From JBAIYU01 sp036763085 (GTDB lineage: Bacteria > Bacillota > Negativicutes > DSM-1736 > Dendrosporobacteraceae): 64,000 nucleotides of DNA. Location of the stretch: positions 1 through 64,000 of the forward strand of contig NZ_JBAIYU010000011.1 of the NCBI RefSeq assembly GCF_036763085.1, given 5' to 3'. The position numbers and the translations under genes are program-made. Below are positions 26,592 to 35,968 of this stretch, piece by piece. Within the stretch, counting starts at the first letter, position 1; every line of letters begins with the position of its first letter. The notes under the pieces are model-generated. The model had not been told where the DNA came from, ran no database searches, and saw only the letters and a list, made by a program, of their open reading frames with translations.

Positions 26592-26607
26592 AGGCAATTA
26601 TATGCCT
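26592..26607 (-). terminator. Terminator after the deacetylase-like gene
   Basis: AGGCA/TGCCT stem with a 6-nt loop, followed by GTTTTT on the minus strand. The stem is short. Confidence 0.55.
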
Positions 26608-26613
26608 ATTTCT

Positions 26614-27333
26614 TTATTTTAGTATATCAGAGACTGTTGTAATAGTATATCCTGCCTTTTGTATTTCTCGAATTAGCTCTGGTAATGCTTTAGCGGTAGG
26701 GTCGGTAGGATGCATTAGAATAATAGCACCATTATGTAGTTTTTTTATTACTCTGTTTTTGAGAATATCCGCAGGCGGCCTCTTCCAGTCAATCGTATCA
26801 ATACTCCACATAATAGTGGTATAGCCAAGCTCGTTCGCAGCAGTAATTACCATATCATTATATTCACCATAAGGAGGTGCATACAAGTTGGTTTTTATTC
26901 CAGTAATTTCGCGTACTAAGTCTTCGGTCTTTTGTATTTGGTCTTTGTTTTTTTCTTTAGTTATTGCGTTCGGATGAGGATGACTATAAGTGTGATTACC
27001 CAGTTCATGTCCTCGATTTGCAATATCAGTTAATAATTCGGGATATTTTTTTGCCCAGCTGCCTCCAATAAAGAATGTAATGTGTACGTCATTATCGGTA
27101 AATGTCTGGAGCATTGATGGTAAAAACTCCTCGCCCCAAAAAACATTGCAAGCAAACGCCACCTTGGGCTCGGTTATATTTCCGTGAAAGATTGGCTGGA
27201 TTCCCCCCTGATTAGTTGGAGAACTGCTTAAAAGTGGTTGAACCATTCCTGATAACATAGCAATAGTTAAGAAGACACCCGCTGCAAATATTACGTACCA
27301 TTGTCTAATTCTGGTGACTATCATCCATCTCAA
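26614..27333 (-). CDS. YlxY-like polysaccharide deacetylase (NodB fold), catalytic Asp replaced
   Basis: A 239-aa membrane-anchored protein (hydrophobic 13-36) with a NodB domain. The metal-binding histidines His114 and His118 are present in GHELGNHTYSHPH. The usual first motif TFD(D) reads ACNVFWGEE, so the base Asp is Asn63. PdaB/YlxY-type proteins share the xxWGEE pattern. Activity on peptidoglycan or another glycan is uncertain. The start is TTG 27333 with AGGAG 9 nt upstream; ATG 27324 is an alternative. It directly follows pnp as ylxY does in B. subtilis. Confidence 0.82.
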   Translation of the reverse strand: MRWMIVTRIRQWYVIFAAGVFLTIAMLSGMVQPLLSSSPTNQGGIQPIFHGNITEPKVAFACNVFWGEEFLPSMLQTFTDNDVHITFFIGGSWAKKYPELLTDIANRGHELGNHTYSHPHPNAITKEKNKDQIQKTEDLVREITGIKTNLYAPPYGEYNDMVITAANELGYTTIMWSIDTIDWKRPPADILKNRVIKKLHNGAIILMHPTDPTAKALPELIREIQKAGYTITTVSDILK

Positions 27334-27410
27334 TATTAATCACTCCTGATCGAATGATTTAACTGCTTTTCTATCAGTTTATTAAGTGGATGAGAATTTA
27401 TGAATAAAAA

Positions 27411-27434
27411 AACATAAACCGTGAGGTTTATGTT
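27411..27434 (-). terminator. Terminator after pnp
   Basis: Arms 27411-27420 and 27425-27434 pair perfectly with a 4-nt loop. The minus strand continues TTTTT. The last base of the pnp stop codon is in the stem. Confidence 0.88.
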
Positions 27435-29533
27435 CATGGTGTCTTATCGTTTTCAGTTTCAGCTTTAAGAAGCTCTTTACGTGAAAGGTTTACACGTCCT
27501 TGACGATCTATTTCAGTAACTTTTACTAAAATTTCATCGCCAACTTTTACAACATCTTCGACTTTTTCTACTCGTTCACGCGCTAACTGCGAAATATGAA
27601 CAAGCCCTTCTTTGCCAGGTAATATTTCTACAAATGCTCCGAAAGTCATAATACGAGTTACTTTTCCTGAATATGTTCCGCCTACCTCAACACTGCGAAC
27701 TAGATTTTCGATAATTCTAACCGCTTTTTGGCCAGCTTCAACATCTACAGCGGCTATAAAGACCTTACCATCGTCTTCGATATCAATTGTAACTCCGGTT
27801 TCATCAATTATCTTTTTAATTGTTTTACCACCAGGTCCGATTACGTCTCGAATTTTATCAGGATCAATTTCCATAGTTATAATCCTAGGTGCATATGGTG
27901 ATAGCTCACCTTTAGGTGTACTAATCGTCTCGAGCATTTTATCTAGAATATGATTACGTCCACGTTTTGCTTGCTCTAAGGCTGAGGTTAATATTTCTTT
28001 GGTAATACCAGCAACTTTCATATCCATTTGTATTGCTGTTACACCGTTTGTAGTTCCTGCTACCTTAAAGTCCATGTCACCAAGGGCGTCTTCCATACCT
28101 TGAATATCAGTCAAAATTGAGTAGTGATCTCCATCTTTAACTAACCCCATTGCTACGCCAGAAACCGGACGCTTGATAGGAACACCTGCATCCATTAGAG
28201 ATAAAGTACTGCCGCAGACGCTGCCCATAGATGATGATCCGTTAGATTCTAATACTTCTGAAACCAATCTAATCGTATATGGGAAATCGGTTTCGCTTGG
28301 AATTACAGGAACTAAGGCACGCTCAGCGAGGGCCCCATGTCCAATTTCACGACGGCCAGGACCACGTGAAGGTCTAGTTTCACCAACACTAAAAGATGGG
28401 AAGTTATAATGGTGCATGTAACGTTTAGATTCTTCTACTCCAAGTCCGTCAAGTATTTGCTCGTCACCGATAGCTCCAAGTGTAGTTACTGTGAGTATTT
28501 GAGTCTGTCCCCGCGTAAATAAACCAGACCCATGAGTTCGGGCAAGTAAAGAAATATCGCACGAAATAGGACGAACTTCTGCAAGACCGCGGCCATCTGG
28601 ACGAATCTTTTCAACTGTTATCATTTTACGAACAATTTCTTTAAGTACTTTTTGGAAAACATACTGAACATTCTTAATATCGTTAGGGTAAACTTCACTA
28701 AAATGTTCAATTGCCTCTTTTTTAACTTGATTTACTTGTGCTTCTCTTTCAAGTTTGTCCGAATTTCTTACTGCTTCATTAAGTTTATCAGTAATAAAAG
28801 CACGAACTGCACTATCAATTTCTGGCACCACTTCGAATAATTTTATTTCGCGTTTAGGTTTTCCAATTTCCGCTATTATTTTAAGTTGGAAATCAATTAT
28901 TGTTCTAATTACATCATGGCCAAATGAGATAGCTTCTAATATTACTTCCTCAGGAAGTTCATTTGCACCAGCCTCAACCATAATTACTGCATCTTTTGTT
29001 CCTGCAACAACAAGATTTAACTCACTTTGTTCCTGTTCGGCAACAGTTGGATTAATGATAAATTGATTATCAATTCGGCCAATACGTACGCCGCCAATAG
29101 GACCATTAAAAGGAATATCGGAAACACCCAATGCACAAGATGCGCCAATCATTGCCGGTATATCAGGAGGATTATTTTGATCAACAGATAAAACAGTAGC
29201 AACTACTTGAACGTCGTTACGAAATCCTTCGGCAAACAACGGTCTGATTGGACGATCAATAAGACGGCCCGAAAGGATTGCAGATTCACTTGGTCTTCCC
29301 TCGCGTTTTATAAATCCCCCAGGAATTTTACCTACAGAATAAAGTCTTTCCTCATAATCAACAGTTAATGGGAAAAAATCAATTCCTTCTCTAGGTTCTG
29401 CTGAAGCTGTAGCGGTTACTAAAACTGCAGTGTCGCCATAACGCACTAATACAGCACCGCTTGCTTGTTTTGCCATTCTGCCAGACTCAATTATGAGTGG
29501 TCTGCCGCCTAGCTCCATTTGAAAACTTTGCAT
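27434..29533 (-). CDS. pnp: Polyribonucleotide nucleotidyltransferase (PNPase)
   Basis: A phosphorolytic 3'-exoribonuclease of 699 aa. It has two RNase PH domains (N-terminal MQSFQMELGGRPLIIESGRMAKQ; second with TRGQTQ and MGSVCGSTLSLMDAGVP), then a KH domain (IRDVIGPGGKTIKKI, about 560-610) and an S1 domain (GGTYSGKVTRIMTFGAFVEILPGKEGLVHIS). It starts at ATG 29533 with GGAGGA. It lies downstream of rpsO with a terminator between. The 130-nt leader is AT-rich without a clear regulatory hairpin. Confidence 0.96.
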   Translation of the reverse strand: MQSFQMELGGRPLIIESGRMAKQASGAVLVRYGDTAVLVTATASAEPREGIDFFPLTVDYEERLYSVGKIPGGFIKREGRPSESAILSGRLIDRPIRPLFAEGFRNDVQVVATVLSVDQNNPPDIPAMIGASCALGVSDIPFNGPIGGVRIGRIDNQFIINPTVAEQEQSELNLVVAGTKDAVIMVEAGANELPEEVILEAISFGHDVIRTIIDFQLKIIAEIGKPKREIKLFEVVPEIDSAVRAFITDKLNEAVRNSDKLEREAQVNQVKKEAIEHFSEVYPNDIKNVQYVFQKVLKEIVRKMITVEKIRPDGRGLAEVRPISCDISLLARTHGSGLFTRGQTQILTVTTLGAIGDEQILDGLGVEESKRYMHHYNFPSFSVGETRPSRGPGRREIGHGALAERALVPVIPSETDFPYTIRLVSEVLESNGSSSMGSVCGSTLSLMDAGVPIKRPVSGVAMGLVKDGDHYSILTDIQGMEDALGDMDFKVAGTTNGVTAIQMDMKVAGITKEILTSALEQAKRGRNHILDKMLETISTPKGELSPYAPRIITMEIDPDKIRDVIGPGGKTIKKIIDETGVTIDIEDDGKVFIAAVDVEAGQKAVRIIENLVRSVEVGGTYSGKVTRIMTFGAFVEILPGKEGLVHISQLARERVEKVEDVVKVGDEILVKVTEIDRQGRVNLSRKELLKAETENDKTP

Positions 29534-29640
29534 ATAGTTCCTCCTATTCTAAGTCACCTATTCTTTTCCAATATTACCTCTTCGACATTTTTTTTAGTAT
29601 TCCCTTTTTTTGTTCTTTGATAACCCTTCGAAAAAAATAA

Positions 29641-29663
29641 AAAAGCGGGAAATTCCCGCTTTT
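29641..29663 (-). terminator. Terminator after rpsO
   Basis: The 11-bp stem AAAAGCGGGAA/TTCCCGCTTTT (29641-29651 with 29653-29663) is followed by a T run on the minus strand. Confidence 0.9.
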
Positions 29664-29664
29664 A

Positions 29665-29931
29665 TTACTTACGAAGATTGAGTTGACCGATAATTGTACG
29701 ATAACGTTCAATATCGTTGTCACGCAGATAATTTAATAAACCTCTGCGCTGTCCAACCATTTTTAAAAGGCCACGACGTGAATGATGGTCCTTTTTATGT
29801 TCTTTTAAATGGTTTGTTAAATAGTTAATACGCTCAGTTAAGATTGCAATCTGAACTTCAGGAGAACCAGTGTCGGCTTCGTGAAGACGATATTTTTCAA
29901 TAAGCTGTTGTTTAAGCTCTGCTGTCAGCAC
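29665..29931 (-). CDS. rpsO: 30S ribosomal protein S15
   Basis: An 88-aa S15, the standard length, that binds the 16S rRNA central domain early in assembly. The signature YRLHEADTGSPEVQIAILTERI and the C-terminal RRGLLKMVGQRRGLLNYL are complete. The open frame is 14 codons longer, but AGGAGG sits 8 nt before GTG 29931, which gives the normal N-terminus (M)LTAELK. It is followed by a terminator and then pnp. Confidence 0.96.
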   Translation of the reverse strand: MLTAELKQQLIEKYRLHEADTGSPEVQIAILTERINYLTNHLKEHKKDHHSRRGLLKMVGQRRGLLNYLRDNDIERYRTIIGQLNLRK

Positions 29932-29944
29932 AATGGGCACCTCC

Positions 29945-30035
29945 TTTACTTTTAAATTATCCCCTCTAGCCAAGATACCGTTGGAGAAGCGATTTTCCTA
30001 GCTAAGGTTCATTTCTGTGGGCTTTTTCCACACAT
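29945..30035 (-). promoter_or_regulatory. rpsO leader, possibly autoregulatory
   Basis: The 155-nt gap before rpsO holds a small hairpin TGTGG/CCACA (near 30020-30036) and a GC-richer segment just before the ribosome-binding site. S15 mRNAs in many bacteria carry S15-binding leaders; I cannot show the fold here, so this is only a candidate. Confidence 0.3.
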
Positions 30036-30086
30036 ATACAAGTTTAACATAAACTATTGGCGCTGTAAATGCAATTTATAATTAAA

Positions 30087-31004
30087 TTAATAGTAATTTC
30101 GGGCTGTGGCAATATCTTGGGAAATTTGCTTAATTAAATCATTAGCACCGGAGAATGTTTTCTCATCTCTTATTTTCGCTAAAAATTCGACTGTGATAGA
30201 TTTTCCATAAAGATTTCCATCAAAATCTAAAAGGTGAACCTCTATATGACGGTTATTCCCCTTAAAAGTAGGATTTGTACCGATATTAGCGATTGAATTG
30301 TATGTCATAGTATCGAACGAAGTACTTACAGCATAAACACCATTGTCTGGAACAGCAAAACCATCAGGTATATTAATATTTGCTGTTGGGAATCCCAAAG
30401 TCCGCCCACGTTTATCTCCAGTTACTACCTCACCTTTAAGTTTAAAATTTCTTCCTAGCAATCGAGCTGCTTCAGAAACATTACCTTCACTAATGTGCTG
30501 CCTAATAAGTGTGCTGCTAACAATATTACCATCAAGATACACCGCTGGGTGGACTTCAACGTTAAAATGATGAGCATTGCCTGCTTGGGCTAATAAGTTT
30601 GGGGTTCCAGCACTTCTAAACCCGAAAGAATAGTTGGGTCCAACTACTATATTTGTAGGATTCAAGTTACTTCGCAATAGCTCGATAAAATCTGTCGGAG
30701 ACATTTTTAGAAGTTCAGCTGTAAAAGGTATATTCATCAAAATATCAACACCTAAATCAAGCATCAATTCCGCTTTATACTCATTAGTAACTAGCTGAAT
30801 TGGACAACGTGTAGGGTCAACGATTGAGAGGGGATGATTGCTAAAAGTAAAAACGACACTAGTACCGCCGCAGTTTTTAGCTAATTCGACTGCCCTTCCA
30901 ATTATTTTTTGATGACCAATATGAATACCATCAAAAGTACCCAAGGCTATTGCAATATTTGAATGTTTATCGCACAATTTTGCAACTGTCGAATAGATCT
31001 GCAT
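30087..31004 (-). CDS. ribF: Bifunctional riboflavin kinase/FMN adenylyltransferase
   Basis: Makes FMN then FAD. The 305-aa product has the N-terminal adenylyltransferase motifs ALGTFDGIHIGHQKII and FGFRSAGTPNLL, and the C-terminal riboflavin kinase motifs GDKRGRTLGFPTANI and PDNGVYAV. It starts at ATG 31004 with GGAG. It is the last gene of the rimP-infB-truB operon, as in many Bacillota. Confidence 0.96.
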   Translation of the reverse strand: MQIYSTVAKLCDKHSNIAIALGTFDGIHIGHQKIIGRAVELAKNCGGTSVVFTFSNHPLSIVDPTRCPIQLVTNEYKAELMLDLGVDILMNIPFTAELLKMSPTDFIELLRSNLNPTNIVVGPNYSFGFRSAGTPNLLAQAGNAHHFNVEVHPAVYLDGNIVSSTLIRQHISEGNVSEAARLLGRNFKLKGEVVTGDKRGRTLGFPTANINIPDGFAVPDNGVYAVSTSFDTMTYNSIANIGTNPTFKGNNRHIEVHLLDFDGNLYGKSITVEFLAKIRDEKTFSGANDLIKQISQDIATARNYY

Positions 31005-31046
31005 TTATGTTCTCCTCTTATACAATAAGCCGATGTAGCAAACTAA

Positions 31047-31910
31047 TTATGCAAATGACATAACTTTTGTAGGGGACAGTAAGCCCGATGATAGCTGGCC
31101 TATACCAATAAAGATGTTATTGTTGTCATAAATTCTAAGTTGAAGCTGGTTTACTTCATTAAGTGGAATAGTTTGACCATAACAAAAAGACTTTGATGCT
31201 TGCTCGGAGAGTGATAGAGATGGTAAATGCAAAAGTGCTTTGTCAGGTTGCAATATTGCAGCCGTAGTGTCATTCTGTACTTCCTCAAGAGTAAAAGACT
31301 CGTCAAGTAAAAACGTTCCTACTCTAGTACGAACTAAAAATGACATAACGGCTGGAATATTGAGTTTATTTCCAATGTCGGTGCATAATGTTCTAATAAA
31401 AGTTCCTTTAGAGCAAGTAACATCGAAAAGGATAGTATTTTGACTAATATTTATTAACGAAATTTTTTCGATGTAGATAGATCGTGGTTTTCGTTCAACA
31501 GTTATGCCGGCACGAGCAAGTTCGTACATTTTTTTCCCATCAATCTTTATAGCAGAGTACATCGGCGGAACTTGTTCACTTTTGCCAATAAATGATTCCA
31601 GAACGGTTTCAATCTGAGAACGAGAAGGTAATATAAATGATTCCTTGCGAGTAATTTGCCCTGTATCATCACCTGTGTCTGTTTCAAAGCCAAGGGTTAG
31701 TTCAGCGCGATAGCTCTTATCTGCATCGGTAGTATATTCAATAAGACGTGTTGCTTGCCCTAAGGCAACAGGTAAGACACCAGCCGCAGCAGGATCTAAT
31801 GTTCCTGCATGTCCGACCCGCTTCATTCCATAAGTTCTTCGAATAAAGGAAACTACATCGTGCGAGGTCATTCCAGGCGGTTTTAAAATATTAATAAAAC
31901 CATTAACCAT
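31047..31910 (-). CDS. truB: tRNA pseudouridine-55 synthase
   Basis: Isomerises U55 in the T-loop of tRNAs. In the 287-aa product the catalytic aspartate is Asp39 in HAGTLDPAAAGVLPV, with KSYRAELTLGFETDTGD and KGTFIRTLC downstream. A C-terminal ~60-residue region corresponds to the TruB C-terminal/PUA-like part. It starts at ATG 31910 and overlaps nrnA by 8 nt. Confidence 0.95.
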   Translation of the reverse strand: MVNGFINILKPPGMTSHDVVSFIRRTYGMKRVGHAGTLDPAAAGVLPVALGQATRLIEYTTDADKSYRAELTLGFETDTGDDTGQITRKESFILPSRSQIETVLESFIGKSEQVPPMYSAIKIDGKKMYELARAGITVERKPRSIYIEKISLINISQNTILFDVTCSKGTFIRTLCTDIGNKLNIPAVMSFLVRTRVGTFLLDESFTLEEVQNDTTAAILQPDKALLHLPSLSLSEQASKSFCYGQTIPLNEVNQLQLRIYDNNNIFIGIGQLSSGLLSPTKVMSFA

Positions 31911-32859
31911 AGTAATCAGCCTGCAAGTGTTCGATTACTGCTCCGATCACTTTTTCCTTTACTTCTGCAACAGTCCCCGAAACAGTACAGCCCGCGGCTC
32001 TCGCGTGTCCACCGCCCCCAAAGGATAACGCTAATTGACTAACGTCAACTCTCGCAGATCTAAGGCTTATTCGACAAATGCCATCTTCAACAAATTTAAA
32101 CATTATAGCTATTTCTACACCCTCAATAATACGAGGATAATTAATGACTCCCTCAGTATTATCGTTATCTGTAAGCATTTCGGGCAGAACTGTTATTGCA
32201 GCTACTTTACCATCAAAGAATAGCTCAAGTGTATCTAACATTTTAGATAAATTAGTAATAGCAGCTAATGGCCTAGCTTCCAATGCTTCGGAAATTAGAT
32301 TAGGTTTTGCCCCAAAATCAATTAATTCGGCACAGTAACGCATAGTATTTGATGAAGTATTAGCATAGCGAAAAAAACCGCAGTCAGTAGCAATTGCCGT
32401 GTACAGACTTGTTGCAATATCAGGATCAATAGTTGTATTCATGTGTTTAAATAACTTAAATAGTATTTCGCCAGTTGCCGCTGCATCGCTATCCAAAAAC
32501 AAATAGTCTGCAAACTTGGTGTTTGAAATATGATGATCGATATTCAGGACAGGAGCGTCAACAGCCGCGCGCACATGCCCAATTCTTTCAATATCGCTAG
32601 CGTCAAGTACCACTAACAAATCAGCTTTAATTTTTTGCGAGTTAGGCTTAATAATTTTGCAAGTACCAGGCAAAAAATCGTACATATCAGGTACTGCATC
32701 ATCCAATATTAATTGGACATTTTTGCCCATAGAACTCAAACATTTATCAAGCGCCAGCATTGAACCCAAGCTGTCGCCATCAGGATGAACGTGAGCCGTT
32801 ATAACAATATTGGAGTTGTTTGATAGAAGTTCTGCAGTACGTTCGAGCGAAATCTCCAT
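31903..32859 (-). CDS. nrnA: DHH-family oligoribonuclease/pAp phosphatase NrnA
   Basis: Degrades nano-RNAs and 3'-phosphoadenosine 5'-phosphate in characterised members. The 318-aa product has the DHH motifs HPDGDS (25-30), Asp86, and DHH at 108-110, and a DHHA1 domain with GGGHARAAG. Its location between rbfA and truB is typical. It starts at ATG 32859, one base past the rbfA stop, with GAGG inside rbfA. Confidence 0.92.
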   Translation of the reverse strand: MEISLERTAELLSNNSNIVITAHVHPDGDSLGSMLALDKCLSSMGKNVQLILDDAVPDMYDFLPGTCKIIKPNSQKIKADLLVVLDASDIERIGHVRAAVDAPVLNIDHHISNTKFADYLFLDSDAAATGEILFKLFKHMNTTIDPDIATSLYTAIATDCGFFRYANTSSNTMRYCAELIDFGAKPNLISEALEARPLAAITNLSKMLDTLELFFDGKVAAITVLPEMLTDNDNTEGVINYPRIIEGVEIAIMFKFVEDGICRISLRSARVDVSQLALSFGGGGHARAAGCTVSGTVAEVKEKVIGAVIEHLQADYYG

Positions 32860-33216
32860 CTACTGGCTAACCTCGTCCTCTTTAATTTTAATTAATAATT
32901 CTTGTATTTTAGCACTATAATCAAGTGATTCATCTATGTGCAATGATAAATCAGGAGTCATTCTTAGTCTTATTCTTTTACCAATTTCACTGCGAATAAA
33001 CCCCAAAGCCTTTTGTAAGCCTGACCAGGTAGCGGCTTTTTGCTCGTCACTACCCATCAAACTTACAAATATTTTCGCACTTCTTAAGTCGCCGGTAGCT
33101 TCAACCTGCGTTACTGTAACAAACCCGATACGTGGGTCTTTAAGATCATTTAGGATAATTTTACTTACTTCCTGCTTAATAAACTCCTGAACTTTTTCAA
33201 CGCGGAGTTGCCCCAT
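32860..33216 (-). CDS. rbfA: Ribosome-binding factor A
   Basis: A 30S maturation factor of 118 aa with a KH-like fold (LNDLKDPRIGFVTVTQVEATGDLRSAKIFVSLMG). I choose ATG 33216 over the 6-codon longer frame because GGAGG is correctly spaced before it. It lies between infB and nrnA. Confidence 0.94.
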   Translation of the reverse strand: MGQLRVEKVQEFIKQEVSKIILNDLKDPRIGFVTVTQVEATGDLRSAKIFVSLMGSDEQKAATWSGLQKALGFIRSEIGKRIRLRMTPDLSLHIDESLDYSAKIQELLIKIKEDEVSQ

Positions 33217-33237
33217 ATTAAGTCCTCCGTTCAAATA

Positions 33238-35931
33238 TTAAGTGCTTCTTTTTACTTCTTCCATTGTATATGCTTCAATGATGTCGCCTTCTTTAATATC
33301 GCGGAATTTATCGATAGTTATACCGCACTCGTAGCCTGCAGCTACCTCCTTAACGTCATCTTTAAAACGTCGGAGTGATTCGAGAACGCCTTCAAATACA
33401 ACGATACCATTTCGAACAATACGTATTTTGGAAGAGTTAGTGATTTTACCTTCTAATACATATGATCCAGCCACTATACCTTTAGAGAAACTAAACACTT
33501 GTCTAATTTCAACACGTCCAAGGCTGACTTCTTTAAATTCTGGTGCTAACATACCAGTCATCGCAGACTCAACATCATTAATAGCCTCGTAAATAACACG
33601 ATAGGTTCTAAGGTCGATTTTTTCGGTATCAGCTAATTTTCTCGCATTAGCGTCAGGTCGTACATTAAATCCAATGATTAGAGCGTTTGCCGCAGATGCA
33701 AGCATAACATCAGACTCATTTATGGCACCAACACCAGCATGGACGATATTTACTCTAACTTCTTTATTAGTGTTTAAGTTTAGTAAAGATTGGCGCAAAG
33801 CCTCAATTGAACCTTGAACGTCAGCTTTAATAACGATATTTAAGTCTTTTATATTGCCTTCTTGTATTTGTTTAAACAAATCATCAAGGGAAACTTTTTG
33901 AGAATGAGCTAAATCTTCAGTACGTTTTTTAGCAACACGCTTTTCAGCAACAGCCTTAGCGGTTTTTTCGTCGACAACAACCAGAACATCGCCGGCAGCA
34001 GGTACGTCGGATAAACCTAATACTTCAACTGGAGTTGAAGGACCAGCTTTTTTAACTTTTTCGCCACGATCGTTAACCATTGCTCTAACTTTACCATAGG
34101 CTGTACCAGCAATGATTGTATCCCCAATCTGCAATGTACCTTTTTGTATTAAAACAGTTGCTACAGGGCCGCGACCTTTGTCTAACTGTGCTTCAACAAT
34201 GGTTCCTTGAGCGGATCGGTTAGGATTAGCTTTTAAGTCTTGCATTTCGGCAACTAACAATATCATTTCGAGTAGATCGCTTATACCCGTTTTCTTGTGC
34301 GCAGAAACTGGAACCATTATAGTTTCACCGCCCCAATCTTCGGGTACTAAGCCGTGGTCCGACAGTTGCTGTTTTACGCGATCAGGATTTGCTCCCTCGC
34401 GATCCATTTTATTGACAGCTACGATAATTGGAACTTTTGCTGACTTAGCATGGTTAATAGCTTCAATTGTTTGAGGCATAACGCCATCGTCGGCAGCTAC
34501 AACCAAAATAGCTATATCGGTAACCTGAGCACCGCGCGCTCTCATAGCTGTAAACGCTTCGTGACCAGGGGTATCTAAAAATACAATTTTTTTGCCTTGA
34601 CTGACGACTTGATATGCTCCGATGTGCTGAGTAATACCACCTGCTTCTTGTGAAGTTACATGTGTTTTACGAATTGCATCAAGCAGTGATGTTTTACCAT
34701 GATCGACATGTCCCATAACTGTTACAACAGGCGGGCGAAGAATTAAAGTTGTAGGATCATCAACTATCTCTGGAATTTCAGTAGGATCTTCCTCTGGAGG
34801 TAACTCGACAACCTTAACACCAAAGTCACCGGCTAAAATTGTTGCAGTATCTATATCAATTTCTTGATTAATTGTAGACATTACACCAAGCATCATTAAT
34901 TTTTTTATAATTTCACTAACTTCACGGCCAATTTTCCCAGCAAATTCTTTTACCGTTATAGGTCCGCCTAATTTAATAACTTTTGGTTTTGGCGGCTCCA
35001 TTTTAACTGGCGGAGTTTGACGAGGTTGGCTGTTCTGTGCATGAGAACGATTTTGTTGACTAGGACGGTTATTATTATACTGATTTCGGTTTGGACCTTG
35101 CTGAGGTTTTTTAGCAAAATTATTCTGAGGAGTGTTAGGTCTACCTTGATTTGACTGAGGCCGATTTCCAAACTGATTGTTAGTTTGACCAGGGCGTGCT
35201 TGATCATTACGTGAAATAGGCGGACGCTGATTGTTGTTATTATTAGTAGTATTATTAAAATTATTTCTAGGCTGTTGGTTATTTGCCTGTGGATTTCCTT
35301 GGTTAAATCTCTGCTGATTCTGTTGGTTATTTGCCTGTGGATTCCCTTGGTTAAACCTCTGCTGATTCTGTTGGGAATTTACCTGTGGGTTCCCTTGGTT
35401 GAATCTCTGCTGATTCTGTTGGGAATTTGCCTGTGGGTTCCCTTGGTTGAATCTCTGCTGATTCTGTTGTGGATTGGGCTGAGTGCCTTGATTAAATCTC
35501 TGTTGCTGCTGAGGGTTATGAGGTCTGTTATAGTTATTGCTGGTATTTTGATTAGGCTGCATACGATTATCAACAGCAGGTCTATTATTAGGGTTCTGCT
35601 GTTGGTTTAAAGGAGGACGGTTCTGGTTGTTAACAGATTGCTGTTGGACATTATTCTCACGCGCGTTGATTTGACGATTATCAGTTTGTGCAGTCCGTGC
35701 TAATGTTTCCGAACTTTTAGTACTTACTTGCGCAGCTTGTGTCTCAGGCACTATGGATTCAGATGCTTCTATTTTGTGGGCAAACGTTCTATTTATTACT
35801 AATTTGGCATCTTCACCAACATTGCTCATATGATTTTTCGCATTAACATTGTTACGCGATAAAATATCAAGTATAACTTTACTTGTTGTATTAAATTCTT
35901 TTGCTAACTCATATACTCTATATTTGGACAT
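33238..35931 (-). CDS. infB: Translation initiation factor IF-2
   Basis: An 897-aa GTPase that places initiator tRNA on the 30S subunit. An N-terminal helix-turn-helix-like IF2_N domain (1-55) is followed by a very Asn/Gln-rich region (about 80-315) with 16-residue tandem repeats. A second IF2_N follows (IKLGGPITVKEFAGKIG), then the G domain with GHVDHGKTS (about 400), DTPGHE and NKMD, and domains II-IV. It starts at ATG 35931 with GGGGGTGG. Everything outside the linker is canonical. Confidence 0.97.
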   Translation of the reverse strand: MSKYRVYELAKEFNTTSKVILDILSRNNVNAKNHMSNVGEDAKLVINRTFAHKIEASESIVPETQAAQVSTKSSETLARTAQTDNRQINARENNVQQQSVNNQNRPPLNQQQNPNNRPAVDNRMQPNQNTSNNYNRPHNPQQQQRFNQGTQPNPQQNQQRFNQGNPQANSQQNQQRFNQGNPQVNSQQNQQRFNQGNPQANNQQNQQRFNQGNPQANNQQPRNNFNNTTNNNNNQRPPISRNDQARPGQTNNQFGNRPQSNQGRPNTPQNNFAKKPQQGPNRNQYNNNRPSQQNRSHAQNSQPRQTPPVKMEPPKPKVIKLGGPITVKEFAGKIGREVSEIIKKLMMLGVMSTINQEIDIDTATILAGDFGVKVVELPPEEDPTEIPEIVDDPTTLILRPPVVTVMGHVDHGKTSLLDAIRKTHVTSQEAGGITQHIGAYQVVSQGKKIVFLDTPGHEAFTAMRARGAQVTDIAILVVAADDGVMPQTIEAINHAKSAKVPIIVAVNKMDREGANPDRVKQQLSDHGLVPEDWGGETIMVPVSAHKKTGISDLLEMILLVAEMQDLKANPNRSAQGTIVEAQLDKGRGPVATVLIQKGTLQIGDTIIAGTAYGKVRAMVNDRGEKVKKAGPSTPVEVLGLSDVPAAGDVLVVVDEKTAKAVAEKRVAKKRTEDLAHSQKVSLDDLFKQIQEGNIKDLNIVIKADVQGSIEALRQSLLNLNTNKEVRVNIVHAGVGAINESDVMLASAANALIIGFNVRPDANARKLADTEKIDLRTYRVIYEAINDVESAMTGMLAPEFKEVSLGRVEIRQVFSFSKGIVAGSYVLEGKITNSSKIRIVRNGIVVFEGVLESLRRFKDDVKEVAAGYECGITIDKFRDIKEGDIIEAYTMEEVKRST
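35273..35512. repeat. Five 48-bp tandem repeats inside infB
   Basis: Units start at 35273, 35321, 35369, 35417 and 35465. The first four differ at few positions and the fifth is degenerate. Each encodes 16 residues, QQNQQRFNQGNPQAN plus one variable residue, on the minus strand. The in-frame period and synonymous changes show it is coding and not a CRISPR array. Confidence 0.95.
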
Positions 35932-35968
35932 TGATCCACCCCCAAATTTCTTCTCTCCCGCTTAATTA

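Noticed and set aside
35273..35512. CRISPR-like array
   Set aside because: Units are contiguous with no spacers, 48 bp in frame and encode IF-2 protein repeats.
35275..35610. Hydrophobic repeat-rich open frame on the plus strand
   Set aside because: It is the antisense reading of the infB tandem repeats; periodicity is imposed by the real gene and there is no ribosome-binding site.
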